A program made the translations under genes and the position numbers. From Cheiracanthium punctorium (lineage: Eukaryota; Arthropoda; Arachnida; Araneae; Cheiracanthiidae): 64,000 nt of DNA. Below the pieces are notes generated by a model, which did no database searches, was not told the DNA's origin, and saw nothing but the letters and a program-made list of their open reading frames with translations. Positions within the stretch are counted from its first letter, which is position 1, and every line of letters begins with the position of its first letter. Shown piece by piece: positions 46,877 to 58,749 of this stretch. The stretch lies in NCBI GenBank assembly GCA_038373885.1, contig JAWZYV010013186.1:62001-126000 (forward strand), given 5' to 3'.

Positions 46877-47484
46877 TGCGCTACAAGCTCTTTTTCATTC
46901 GTTCGGTGTATTAAAGAGTCGTTCATGTTTAAAAACTCGTGATCATTGCTGATTAGGATTTTCGCTCTTAGAAACAAATACAAGTCCTGCCTTTTCGTGA
47001 AATGGTTGAATGATCGTTTAATTATTGCTTGAATTCAAAGACACTCTGTAAATGAGGATTCATTAACGTATCCCTTCGTGTAAGATACAGAAGTTTGTCC
47101 AGTTTACAATTACACCACTCCCTTTTTTTAACTGATGCAGCTAACTAATGGAAATTTTATGATGGAGGTCGAAATCAAACATAAATCCAACAAGCCTGCA
47201 TAATTAAGTTGGATTTCATTGAGGGGTTGTATCCTCCAACGAATTGCATTCATTCGTGGAATTTTAAATGAAGTGTTATCTGTATCTATCTGGAACTGTG
47301 ACAAAGCCTATGCTTTTCAGAAATGAATTCTGAAAAGCTTGAGATATAACACAGCTCCACTAAAAATAGTTACGATGATAATTCTCTTTTGCAATGTATA
47401 ACTGAAGGCAATGATGTGAAACATCAATGTATACTTCTTGTGTACCGATTGACCGATATCGCTAACATCAGAGTGTGGGACTGC

Positions 47485-47540
47485 TAAACCCCTCCACCAC
47501 GATAAGGTGGAGCCTCATCGGAGGGGACCCCCCACCCCCC
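47485..47540. repeat. GC-rich hairpins before CCCCCCTAG
   Basis: CTCCACC..GGTGGAG and CCCCTCC..GGAGGGG pairings, then CCCCCCTAG. It may be a Helitron-type 3' end; the matching start was not found. Confidence 0.35.
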
Positions 47541-47544
47541 TAGA

Positions 47545-49810
47545 ACAGCTGATCCGTCACATGACTAAGAGAATTTGCTGTTATTACATTTAAGTGAAAT
47601 TAGTTTTTCTTATCTTTGAAAACTACCAAGAGAGAGTAAGAAACCTTTACTTGCATGCTAAACACAGCAAATGATAAGCTTGATAAATTTAATTTTAGTC
47701 TTTTAAGAGTTTTTTTTTTAAATAAACCATACATATTCGCCTGCATTGAGCACAATCGATCCTTTAATTTATTAGGTTTTTAAATAATTATGAAAATTTA
47801 GCTATCCATTAAAAATATTCTACTGGGCTATGGAATTGAATATTCGTATCTGCAAAAAGCGCATTTACCTAAATTGTAAAATATGGACTTGGATAAACAG
47901 AGTTTTATACAGGAAAAAACTTTTTTTTTTTTAAACTCTACAAATTTATATCAAGGATATTCAAACATACGCAAAAAAACTTGGGAGTGGCGTTTTTCAT
48001 AAGAAAGTTAATTTAAGATCAAAAACTAAATTTAATAATGATTCAATTAACATAATCTCATGATGTTTCGAGAATTTACATTTAAAAAAAAAAGAGAAAA
48101 TTCAGCTGTGCATTTATTTTACAGCAGCCTAGGTTATTAGTTTAAATTTTAGTAATTTGATTTTACTTGTTAAAGCAGTATTTGATAGAGCACCCAGCTA
48201 AGGAAATCTGCTTCACTTATTCAAATTTCGTAATCTGTCTTCATTTTGTGCGTTGATGAGATATTATTTTAATTAATGTGCAAATAAGTTAATTTTTTTC
48301 TATTGAGTTCTAGTTTGGATTTTACTTAAAAAATGTTAAGTTTCGTGCTCGGACCAGCTGTTCTTGGACGCGACCTGTCTTTAAAAAAATTAATAATGCA
48401 TATCCCAATAACATAAGAATAATTTTTAAAGTTTAAAGTGGCAAAAATATTGAACGAAAATAAAACGTATGATTTCTGCCACTTCAAAGAAAAATTGCAA
48501 TGCTTGATTTGTACATTAAATTTCATATGGAATGGATTACCTAAATATTTATAGATAATGTGTGACGTTCGAAATATATATGGAGGACATTCTACTGAAA
48601 TATTTCCCAGACAAGAAATTTATTAGAAGAGTTTGTTGAAGAAACTGACAGCCGATTTCTGCCAATACATTTAATATTTTAATTTGAAAATTAATTATTT
48701 GACTTGAACGGTAAATCTGTTTTCATTTCTACCCAGCTGAAAAAGAAAAAAAAAATAAAGCTGTTATACTTATGCTACAAGAGTATGTAATGTTTTTACT
48801 TCACTTTTTACTCCTGCATATTTTTGACTATTTGAGTATACGTGTGCAATATATATAGAGACTTGCGTAAATTATCATAATTTAGCACGGAATTCGTACA
48901 ATTTTTTTCGAACATTTGATAAATTGTCCCCTTCCAAATATAAAAATTTCGAACATTGTTTACTTCATTTTGTACTTTAAGGAAAACCAGGACAGTTGTT
49001 AAAAAATTTCAGGACATTCTGGGGCAGTTTTTCAAAAGTCTCAAATTTTATTAAATCCCGTATTTTTATGCACAAGCCCTGTAGTATTATTATTATAGAT
49101 AAAGATTAATATGTATATATAATTAATGTCCCTTTTAAATAACTTGTGTTCTAGCACACGTAACAAGCATGTAATACACATGTCGAGCTAATAGTTCTTA
49201 ACTATTACTACTAACTATTAGCAAGGTTTTATTCAGTCATGCAGACTTTTATTGAAAGAATTGTTATAAATTTCAAATAAAAGTTTAATTTTTTTTTTTT
49301 TTTTTGCATACAATAATAGCACTTAATTTTTATCACACAAAAATTACAAAAGGTTGAAACACAATGGTGTGCGCCGCTAATTCTTGTTTAAAAAACTGCT
49401 TCATAAATATAGAAGTATAATGAAGGTAATGTGCATCAAAATGATTGAGAACCGCACAACGTAGGTTAATTTTTTTTTTTTTTTTGGGGGGGGGGTATAC
49501 CTATTAACAGTGTTTTCAAAAGAGGTGATAATTTTTTTCCTTTCCTTATCAAGTTTTATAACAAACAGATTTATTTTCTGAATATTACATCCTCGAAAAC
49601 AAATTATGATTCATAATTATCGATTCTTGTTAATTGTTCCTAGCCAGAATAAAAAAGAATTTTATACTCTGAAACTTATCAATTCAACCTTCCCGTTAAA
49701 AAGTGAATATTAAAAATTTCACGACGTTTTTGTTTCTACATTGCTGCACGATTCTCAATATTTTATGCGATGCACTATATAAAATAATTGGTAATGAAAA
49801 TCATAATTAA
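47545..49810. other. AT-rich DNA, no gene recognised
   Basis: Contains poly-T runs (near 49290 and 49470) with an adjacent 10-G run near 49487. Nothing with coding character or paired repeat ends was found. Confidence 0.45.
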
Positions 49811-50472
49811 AATCTAATATATAAAATTCTCCTGTCACAGTGTTAGTCACCTAACTCCTCCGAAACCACTCGACCCATTTTAATGAAATTTTCTATGTAT
49901 ATTCGTTAGGTCTGAGAAGTTTTTAAGTTAAGTCTGAGAGGTTTTTAACTATGTCTCATACCCCTAAGTCATAAGGGCGGTCCACCCCAAAAGTGCTATT
50001 CATTTCAATCAGGATTTCTGTGTAGACATTAGCGTGTCGAGTCACTTTTCAAATGTGTTTGCCAGATAATGTGGAGAGGAGGGGTGTGGCGTTCATAAAA
50101 TGTTGAAAGTCGCACAAGGTTTGCAATTTTTGATAATGGATCGCTTAATGTGGTGCCAAAACGTGACAATTTATTATAAATATATTTCGCGTATAGTTAG
50201 AAAACGCCTGGCATATATTGTAAAAGAGTTTTATTAGGCGATTTTAATATAAATTTCTATTCCGAAGAAGTGCTCTGTGGAACAAGAAAGGAAAACACTG
50301 TACACTCGTGGATTATGATGCCCATTCCAAACAGCATTTAAAATGTCTGCGGTATAGTTGGAATATGCCTACAGGAAGAATATGCCTGGCGAAGATTGTG
50401 AAACAGTTTCAGTAGGCGATTTTAAGATAGATTTCGATTCCAAAGATGTGTTTTAGGTACAAGAAAGTGTTG

Positions 50473-51021
50473 ATTCCTATTTTAACGCCCCCACTCTCGC
50501 CAACCTAAAAAATCCTCGTACTTTGGCGAGCTTTGCAGTCATGGGTCTCTGGGAGTTATGCACAAGTTTCAACGGTACTTACCTATTATCCCGGCAGTCT
50601 GCCAAGACAAGCAATTTTTCACCAAGATAAATGCCGGGCACATGAAATTGTTGATGGTTTGGAATACGATTGGCAACGTATTTAAAATCTACGAAAAAGT
50701 AGTTTGGCGGAAGTGACCTCTGGGATAATACGTAAGTACCGTTTCAACGCGCCAAAATAACTAGATGAAAACTTAAGTAAACAAACTAGCGATAAACGCA
50801 CCAGTTAAGGAATCTGAAGACACTTAATTATTAAAACTACATTAATTGGCAATCTAAAATAAATAAAAATATAACGGCATGCTTTACTTACATGTTGTTC
50901 CAAATCGCCATTTTAATTCTAAATTACGATTTCTACATGAATGCAAAAAATCGTCATGGTAACTGCATATGTTTAATCATCGCTTCCTTGGCGAGAGTCG
51001 AGGCGTTAAAGTAGGAAACAA
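50473..51021. mobile_element. Element with CTATTTTAACGC..CTCTCGCCAA ends inside the Helitron
   Basis: Left CCTATTTTAACGCC and ACTCTCGCCAA are complemented at the right by TTGGCGAGAGT and GGCGTTAAAGTAGG. A related left part is at 61058-61224. Target repeats were not fixed. It carries 50574-50740. Confidence 0.72.
50574..50740. mobile_element. 167-bp hAT-type MITE, perfect TSD GTTTCAAC
   Basis: GGTACTTACCTATTATCCC at left, complemented by GGGATAATACGTAAGTACC at right. GTTTCAAC occurs at 50566-50573 and 50741-50748. Related copy at 61225-61406. Confidence 0.92.
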
Positions 51022-51312
51022 TATATAAAACGGTGAAGTATAGTTGTGATATACTTGGCGAAGATTGCAAAATAGTTTTAGTAGGCGATTTTAAGATAGA
51101 TTTCGATTCCAAAGATGGGTTTTATAAAATAAAGAAGAAAAATACAGCACAGTCATGAATAATGATAACACTTTCCAACTTAATGGAATAAGGACGAAGA
51201 ATAGGAACGACGCATAAATTATGATACGATTTTAATATATAGCACTATAGTGCGTATTTAAAATCTGAAAGTGTTTCAGATTTTCATCCTTTTTTTTTTG
51301 GGGGGGGGGGGC

Positions 51313-51524
51313 AAAATTTTTTATGGAATGACTATCAATAAGTCTCAAGGCCGAATTATGTCTGTTTGTGGATTAGATTTGAGCACGCCATGTTTTTCAC
51401 ACGGACAGTTATACGTGGCATGCTCTCGAGTGGGCAAACCATACAGTGGGCATCCAGTTTGTTTGTGTTATCTAAAGATGGGATAACAAAAAATAGTGTA
51501 TACTCTATTGCGTTAAGGGATTGA
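51313..51524 (+). pseudogene. Helitron Pif1-like helicase, C-terminal remnant
   Basis: The reading [11 protein letters not shown] matches the conserved MTINKSQG motif, followed by [14 protein letters not shown], the late helicase motif (YVA.SR) of superfamily 1 Pif1-type enzymes that Helitrons encode at the C-terminus of RepHel. After GKP the frame shifts; the other frame then reads [15 protein letters not shown] and ends IALRD with a TGA at 51522-51524, as Helitron helicases usually end. Walker A, Walker B and the Rep HUH domain are absent. A long G run lies just upstream at about 51300. It cannot be functional. Confidence 0.9.
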
Positions 51525-52164
51525 TATTATTTTTTAGTAAAATTATTGTAATTAGCGATATATATATAAATTTAAAGAATAAATTACAATGAATTAAAAA
51601 ATATGTTTGATATTGTGTTATTTTTATATTCCGGCATCGTTCACAGCGCTCCATGCCTCTTCCACTCATATACCACATCCTCACAAACTTGTAATAAGTT
51701 AGTCATTTCTTTCTGCTAAAATATTCCTAGGAATAATTTATATGGCAAAATAACGTTTGCTGGGTCAGCTAGTAATAGTTTAAAATTTGCAAAATGCATT
51801 ATTTCAAGTGCTCGATTGAGCAATGTGTAACAAAACAGAAAAGAATCATTTTGTATTTTTGACTGACAATTACTAGTTCAATGTTACAGGTTTTTTCTCC
51901 CCATTAGGTGTATTCTAAACAAGAAATCTTCACATCAGATGAACAGTTTGTAATTTATCTGAAATGTTATTTTAATTTCTAGAGAAGACGAGTTATTCCA
52001 TAGCAAGAAGTGTGTAAGCTTTACTTAAACTGGAAACACGATTTAAAGTTAAAAAAGAAAAATCTACTATTAAGTTTTCCCAACGCATGAGTATTCGAGT
52101 ATTTATCATCGAAATGTTGAATTTTTGTTTGAAATTTAGCAACCACACCTGAAGGTTTATTGGA

Positions 52165-52357
52165 AACCTTATTAAGTCCATCGGAGAAATTATCCGTGTC
52201 ACCCAGCAGAGAAGCCCACTGGAAACGCACTATATTTTAGGGAAGCCTATCGCCATTGTACTACCAAACACCTTTTAATTCACAGCTGTTCCAGAAATTC
52301 TCATCGGCACCACCGATCAACCCCTAACACCCAAGGTAACCTACGCCTTACCTTTAT
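52165..52357. repeat. Unit 1 of a direct duplication
   Basis: Shares TAAGTCCATCGGAGAA, AGCAGAGAAGCCCACTGGAA, CCATTGTACTACC and GGTAACCTACGCCTTA with 52639-52743 joined to 53150-53225. No family recognised. Confidence 0.82.
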
Positions 52358-52361
52358 TTAA

Positions 52362-52637
52362 CCCTTTGAGGCGCAACCCTTTCCCAATGCTGAAAAAAGA
52401 AGGCAGCCGTTGCCATCGCTCGACTTAACTACCCGCAAGATGGCGGACGATCGAAACGTTCATCTTTGACGACAGCTGGCTGTGCTCGCGTACTGCCAGC
52501 TGTCGTCAAAAAAGGGTCTCTAGATCTGTGGCAGGCGATGAACGTTTCGATCGTCCGCCCTCTTGTTGGTAGTTAACTCGAGCGATGGCAACGGCTGCCC
52601 TTTTTTCAGCATTGGGAAAGGGTTGCGCCTCAAAGGG
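52362..52637. mobile_element. Palindromic piggyBac-like element, copy 2 (end-to-end foldback)
   Basis: TTAA at 52358-52361 and 52638-52641. CCCTTTGAGGCGCAACCC and its complement form the ends, and the inverted repeat extends throughout. The left arm lacks a ~27-bp segment kept in copy 3. Confidence 0.93.
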
Positions 52638-52638
52638 T

Positions 52639-53225
52639 TAAGTCCATCGGAGAACGTATCCGGGTCACCAAGCAGAGAAGCCCACTGGAAACTCACTATA
52701 TTTTAAGGAAGCCTATCGTGAATGACGCCATTGTACTACCTACTAGAGATGAGTTCGGGCTCATTTTTTGAAGCCCGAGCCCGAGGACTTTTAATCCGAG
52801 CCCGCCCGAGCCCGAGCAATATTATTAAATTTGGAGCCCGAGCCCGCCCGAGTCCGAAATTTCAGCTAAAGACAAATAAATTTAACTACTTCATTAATAG
52901 GATACAATAAATTTTGGAGCTTCACACACCTTCTAGTCCCCCGTGCCGCTATTTTTTAAAATAAGTACGTCTATTTATCCCATGAATCACTTTTTAAAAT
53001 CTGTTTCAAGGAGTATGTTCAACAAAGGAGAAATTATTCACGAGCCCGAGCCCGCCCGAGCCCGAACGCAATCGTGAATTACAGAGCCCGAGCCCGAGTC
53101 GGGCCCGGGCTCGGGCTCGGGCTGAGCCCGTCTCATCTCTACTACCTACCAGAGCCGTTCCAGGAATCATCATCCACACCACCGATCAATCCCTAACACC
53201 CACGGTAACCTACGCCTTATTCCCT
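52639..53225. repeat. Unit 2 of the direct duplication, interrupted by 52744-53141
   Basis: Same order of shared blocks as unit 1. Differences of about 10-15% suggest an old duplication. Confidence 0.8.
52744..53141. mobile_element. GCCCGA-rich hAT-type element, perfect TSD CTACCTAC
   Basis: Ends TAGAGATGAG and CTCATCTCTA; CTACCTAC at 52736-52743 and 53142-53149. Both subterminal regions consist of GAGCCCGAGCCCG-type repeats in opposite orientation, able to fold; the middle is AT-rich. Confidence 0.95.
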
Positions 53226-53552
53226 ATTTAAAATATCGCAACGGATTTCAACAACACACTACTTTTCAACGCCCAGTCCACGCCAGACCTAACAAGATAT
53301 ATGCCTTTTGGAAAAGCCATGCCAGAGATGAGATAGCCAAGCTGGATGATGGTCAATGAGGAGATGCAGCACTTTAGAGCAGCCAGAGGACATGCTGGAG
53401 GAAACCACAGGTCAAGTTTCGATCCAAGAGAAAGTACAGAAGCAATGAGATGGTGTTTTTGATGGTGAGGAGAGCAAGTCGCCAGAGCATGCGATTGCTT
53501 TTTATTCGCTTGGGTGGTGATAATATTCCAGGTTTGAGTGAAAGGTTGAGTT
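53226..53552. other. Possible coding relic, not identified
   Basis: Composition is less AT-rich and both strands carry open frames (53228-53632 minus reaches into the next element). No motif was recognised. Confidence 0.3.
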
Positions 53553-53556
53553 TTAA

Positions 53557-54068
53557 CCCTTTGAGGCGCAACCCTTTCCCAATGCTGAAAAAAAGGGCAG
53601 CCGTTGCCATCGCTCGACTTAACTACCAGCAAGATGGCGGACGATCGAAACGTTCATCGCGTGTCACAGATCTAGAGACCCTTTTTTAACGACAGCTGGC
53701 TGTGCTCGCGCACAGCCAGCTGTCGTCAAAAAAGGGTCTCTAGATCTGTGACACGCGATGAACGTTTCGATCGTCCGCCATCTTGCTGGTAGTTAAGTCG
53801 AGCGATGGCAACGGCTGCCCTTTTTTCAGCATTGGGCCTTCTATCCAGCTGTTCCTCGCACCCCATTTTTCAGCAGATGTCATTGCTGTTAAAAATAATC
53901 GTGACAAATCTTTTTACGGGAAATGACGTGCTAAAAAGTAAAGGATTCTCATGGAGCTATGTCACCCGCAGCTATTTTTATAGAAATCCAATCTATTCTT
54001 CGTGACTGGCAACAGTCAAAACGTCAGAGTTGGGTGTTCCCAGAGCGGGACCACTGCGCCTTAAAGGG
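53557..54068. mobile_element. Palindromic piggyBac-like element, copy 3
   Basis: TTAA at 53553-53556 and 54069-54072. The inverted repeat at 53578-53836 is near perfect, arms of ~127 bp and a loop of only about six bases (ACAGCTGGCTGTG..CACAGCCAGCTGT centre). The extra 230-bp right part matches the left part of copy 1 in inverted orientation. Confidence 0.93.
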
Positions 54069-54072
54069 TTAA

Positions 54073-55520
54073 TTGAATTTTTAAGCCGTTTTTGTGTATT
54101 TTGACTGTATGATGGATTGACAGAGGGATGAGCCATGCATTGAGACTTTTTGAAGGACAATCAGAAGCTTTAATAAGGGTAATTAAAAAAAAACAGCAAT
54201 TTATTTGAGAGTGTTGGATTTATTTTTATTTCTTGATCGGGTTATTTAGTTATCTATTGCACTGAGTGGTAATTTTTTTAAACAGTTTGCCAAATAAAAG
54301 GTTTTACATTTTTAAATAAAATATTAATGGTAATTTTGATTAGAAGCATGAAAAAGTAATTTTGATTAGGAACATCAAAAAGTAATTAAATACAATATTA
54401 AAAGTAATTGTGATTTACAAAACATGAAAAATTTTGATACAATATGTTTCCAAATAAAACTTGAAACTAAATTACAAATTAAATTATACAATAATGCTAA
54501 ATTTAGATAGATGATTTTAGTAAAACGATCACGTGAAAAATTTTGAATTTTATAGGCCTCATTAGATTGAACGTGATACTGACGTTATGATGAAATATTC
54601 CACCAAGAAACAGGAGGTCCGATTGGAAGCATGCGCCAAAACTATTACTTAAATATAGATAATAATCTTTTACTATTGTTAAGAGCATGGTTAATTGAAA
54701 TTTTAGAACTAAAAGAAAAGTACTGCTCTAAGGTGCCGGGAACCCTCTTACTAAATTAAGCTATGCAGAGAGTTACAGAGTTGTTCATGAGAAAATGCAT
54801 AAGAAAAATCATTTTACAGAGAGTCACCGTTGATTATAGTACAGACAAATAAGGCTAAAGTAAGCATTCAAGAAACTGAATGTTTGGCCCTTCTGGTATA
54901 TCATTCTCTGAATAACAATTATTATTATAAAAACTTTTTCTAAACAATGCATTTTATCAAATTCTAAATTTATTTTGAAAAAGAAAATGTATGATCCAAA
55001 TACTTTTGATAAAATATGGGTTTTTCATAGAATTATTTTTGATTACGTCGTAACGAAAAAGCTATAAATGTCTCAGTATAAACGTCAAATTATGATGAAA
55101 ATAAAGTGAAATTTTTTCCTATACAGAAATTTAAAGCCCCTATGCCAGGGGGGGCTAACCTTTGTGGATCAATGTGCCATTTTTTCTTAAGAAATGTTTA
55201 ATGAGGCCACAGACGTGCCGTCAAATAATTTTGACTTAATGATTTTGACTCGATGACCGTTTGATTGTGATTTTTCATAGTTAACTTTGTTATTTTTAAT
55301 TAAAATGCAAACCATTTTGATCAGTGGCGTGCCCAAAATATTGTGTCACGTGCCATCAGTGGCACGTGTGCCGTTGGTCCACCACCCCATACCTATCCGA
55401 TACTGCTTTAAAAGTAAAGTCTTTGCGACTTAAAGTATCCATGGGCGAATGCAGAAGTTGAAAGTTACTTTAATGCTTCTATATATCGGACCTATATGCT
55501 CCTATATATCGGCTTCTATA
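54073..55520. other. AT-rich DNA; one MITE-like fragment
   Basis: A CAGGGGGGGCTAACC end near 55147 and GTGGCACGTGTGCCGTTGGTC near 55364 look like a degraded hAT MITE; target repeats do not match. Nothing else found. Confidence 0.35.
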
Positions 55521-55524
55521 TATG

Positions 55525-55682
55525 CTGGGCGCGGGCACAGCCAGCTGTAGCCAAAAAAAGGGTCTCTAGATCTGTGGCTCGCGATGACCGTTTCGATCGT
55601 CCACCCTCTTGCTGGTCGTTAAGTCGAGCGATGGCAACGGCAGCCCCTTTTTCAACATTGAAAAGGGTTGCGCCTCAAAGGG
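55525..55682. mobile_element. Half copy of the palindromic piggyBac-like element
   Basis: Only the right arm remains (GGGTCTCTAGATCTGTGGC through GCGCCTCAAAGGG) with TTAA at 55683-55686. The left arm is gone; short TATATATCGG..CTATATAT repeats lie at the break. Confidence 0.85.
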
Positions 55683-56313
55683 TTAAATTTCCTTTCTCTG
55701 TACTAGTAAAACCTGTCCCGTGTTGTCCACTTTTTCAAGAATTTAAAAGCGGATTCTTGAAACCAAGAACACAAATCCGAAAATAAAGGTTCCCAATAGA
55801 TCAACAATACTTCCTACAGTTAACCACACGAATCAGCATAATCATAGTCACTAAAAATCCAAGGAGTGAACATAGTCAATACTAAAACTGTGCCAAAAAC
55901 TTTGACGCGATTATGTTTAAATGAGGTGACTGACATCTGTATATATGAAACTTTGCGAAACAAGTTCATTTTAAAACTATTTACGAAAATTTTAAAAGAT
56001 GAAGGTAATTTTTCAGCGAAAGTCATGACTTAAACTAACATGTCATTATCGAATTTTCAGTCAAAATGGGATGCGAAACTTGTATATTTGTTCGATGTAA
56101 ACGAACAAATTTCTTCATTTTAGATGGCATCTTCTGGGATTTCATAGGTGCACGAAGTAATTGCATCGCTTTTATGTGGTGGTGTCTTCCGTGTTTTGAA
56201 TGTGGTTTTTATTTTATGTGTATTTTTAATGACTATGTCATTTTTATCTGTCACCCCCTTTATTGAAAATTGTCCGAAAAATGTGTGCCAAAAAACTGAC
56301 ATAATTTTACATA

Positions 56314-57109
56314 CCGGGTGTCCAGAAAAAGAACTCCCAGATTTCAAAATTAAATATCTGGAAAACAAAGATCGATAGAGCAATGCAGTAAACGGTATGT
56401 TTATTGCGAAAGCTGTAAGAATTTTACACAGTAGTTTGAAATAATAGTTACAAAAGCTGCTAACAGATGGTGCTGTACGCTGTACAGCTCTTTAGGCCCT
56501 GTGTAGGCTCTTTCTCAGTATTTTATGCGTGCTGGAACGCTACAAACCAGTCTCGGATGCAATTCTACGGACGGATGACATTGGGTTTTGCTGAATAATT
56601 CCAGAAACTGTGGCGACATTTGCAGGCGTAACTGCAGTTTGCTTGCGGCCAACATTCCCCACTAGATGATCAGTTACGCTGCCTGTTCGATTTGGCGAAG
56701 AGCGTACGAATGGTTTTCGCATCGGGTCCTTTTGGAACATTAAATCGTGCTTGAAAACTGCGCCTTGTTGCCCTAGGACTCTCTTTTAACCAGTGGTACT
56801 CCAGCACCAGAAATACGCGTTGTTCAATGGAGTGCATGGTTTTAATCTCTTCCTTCGGTACGCTAACCTCCTGTCACGCTTCAATAGTGGAACTGATCGT
56901 CCTGGGCTTCGGATCACTATTTATACTAGGCGTTACGTATGGCGATTACAGCGCCATCTGTTAGCAGCTTTTGTAACTATTATTTCAAACTGCTGTATAA
57001 AATCCTCACAGCTTTCACAATAAACATACCGTTTACTGCATTCCTCTATCGATCTTTGTTTTCGAGATGTTTAATTTTGAAATCAGGGAGTCCTTTTCTG
57101 GACACCCGG
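56314..57109 (-). mobile_element. Tc1/mariner-type element, ~95-bp terminal repeats
   Basis: Ends CCGGGTGTCCAGAAAAAG and CTTTTCTGGACACCCGG, with inverted similarity running about 95 bp (to ACGGTATGTTTATTG). TA occurs on both sides (56312-56313, 57110-57111). At ~0.8 kb it is an internally deleted copy. Confidence 0.92.
56540..56740 (-). pseudogene. Mariner-type transposase N-terminal fragment
   Basis: The minus strand reads RTGSVTDHLVGNVGRKQTAV, then TPANVATVSGIIQQNPMSSV and RRIASETGL. This is the second helix-turn-helix of mariner-family transposases (GRPRTVRTPENI..SARRIA pattern). The catalytic DDE domain is missing because of the internal deletion; the first helix-turn-helix may lie further upstream in another frame. 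Confidence 0.8.
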
Positions 57110-57734
57110 TATATTGAAATACTATTAGTTCACAACAGCTTTAATCTATTGTTACACTATTTCGTAAGCTGTAGAATAGGCATGCCGTGTATTTTTCTAT
57201 AAATAGGTTACAATCCTAAAAATTTCAACATAGGGTTACCAGGCGAAATACACGAAAGATGAGAGATAAAATGACATAGTCAATGAATATCGTTTTAATA
57301 TGGCAATAATGAAACAAAAAAATTAGGGGGGGGGTTCAGGGGGGTCTCCCCCTGACGAGGCTCGAACAGCCGGATTGTTTTATTTATTCATTTATTTTAC
57401 CAAGCATTAGTCACAAATCGTTGTAAAAAGAGGGTTTACATTAAGGAGGGGGATGGAATTGTTCCCATAACATCGGAATCCTGAAAGTACCTCGATACAA
57501 CGATACTTAAGGGACCCAATAAAATGATCGTTCTAGAGGGATGTATCGCTATAGCGAGGGGAGATTACATTGTATTGGAATTCCAAGGAACCGCAAAATT
57601 TCATCATCATAGAGGGAGTAGCTGAAGAACCGTTTCTTCGCACGGAATGGGTATTGTTGAACCAACTGATACAAATGGAAAATAAATAAATAAATATTGA
57701 ATATACATTGGTTCTAGATTTAATCGCCTACAAA

Positions 57735-57960
57735 AACTGTTTGACAATAGGCATTTTCTAACTATACTTGATTTTTTATAATACTGTTTGGAATGTGCAT
57801 CATAATCCGCGATTGTGCCGTATTTGTTTTTCTTGTTCCATAAAATACTTCTTCACATTTGAAATCTATATTAAAATCGTTTACTAAAACTGCTTTAAAA
57901 TCCCCGACAGGCATATTCTAACTATACTTCACCTTTACTTTACGAATTTAGACACCAATA
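57735..57960 (-). mobile_element. Fragment of the 49813-type Helitron
   Basis: The reverse complement matches 50190-50420 (GGAATGTGCATCATAATCC and TTCTAACTATAC blocks). Ends not kept. Confidence 0.7.
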
Positions 57961-58749
57961 TTCCAGTTAAATACAGTAGGGTTGTGCAATTTCTGGACAA
58001 ATATGGAAGATATCGATAAGCTGGGTCCAATTTTGGGGCTAATTTTTTTAATGCCAAAATTAGCGATAAATCACCAAAAATGGCAAACCCTGGAGACTAT
58101 TCACATTTCATCTGGCAACCCTTGAAAAGTGATCAGCCCTTTCACCAGGTAGAGAAAAAACTTTGTCTGAAATTAACAGGAATTTAAAACTAAAAAATAC
58201 GTGAAAAACAGTTTTAGTAAACCACACTGTATTGAGGCCCATTTTTAAACACCTTTGAAAAGATTGCTATGAATTTGTGTTCGATATTTTTTAATGCAAG
58301 ATTTTTGTGGCTATCTTCATTTTCCTTCGATATATGATGACAAGTATGAAAATAACGTTTTGGTCTCTCACAAGAGTTTGGATACGAATTCTAAAAAAAA
58401 AACCTGAAAATAATTTTAGGTATATGTGTTAGTTACATTTTAAAGCAAGAACTTTATGGCTATCACTGTTTTCCTCCGAGATATGAAGGAAAACGTGAAA
58501 AAAAAAAGTTTTAGACCCTTTAATGCGCGGTGTCCTCGCCGTGAGGACACAAAACTCTGACGTTTAGACTGTCGTCACTCACGGAGAATGAATCCATTTC
58601 ATTTCTATGAAAATAACTTGAAGGCGACAAAGTTACACGAGAATCCTTCACTTTTTAGGACATCGCTTCCCGTAAAAATTGCCAGGATTATTTTTAACAA
58701 CACTGACATCTGCTGAAAACTGGAAGAATACGATGGAAATATATTGATA

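Larger units (their letters stand above)
49813..51772 (+). mobile_element. Helitron with canonical ends and helicase remnant
   Basis: Begins TCTAATATATAAAATTCTCC (typical arthropod Helitron 5' end, preceded by A) and ends GCTGGGTCAGCTAG followed by T, the standard CTRR terminus inserted between A and T. The early segment CTCCTCCGAAACCACTCGAC resembles a conserved Helitron internal sequence. The last 0.5 kb encodes the C-terminus of the Pif1-like helicase. Most of the Rep/helicase region is deleted, and another element (50473-51021) occupies the middle. Confidence 0.92.
56215..57376 (+). mobile_element. Helitron-like copy split by a mariner-type element
   Basis: 56215-56311 plus 57112-57376 align inverted with 43583-44579. 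The right edge has the hairpin GGGGGGTCTCCCCCTGACGA, then GGCTCGAACAG and CCGG. The 5' part is missing. Confidence 0.78.

Noticed and set aside
46448..47475. Possible element with AGTCCCAC..TCTGA inverted ends
   Set aside because: The ends match only over a short gapped stretch and no target duplication was found.
53228..53632. 134-codon minus-strand open frame
   Set aside because: Its first part is in the palindromic element at 53557. The rest has no motif, so only a possible relic was noted.
55147..55395. Possible hAT MITE with CAGGGGGGGCTAACC end
   Set aside because: A plausible second end exists near 55380 but the flanking 8 bases do not agree.
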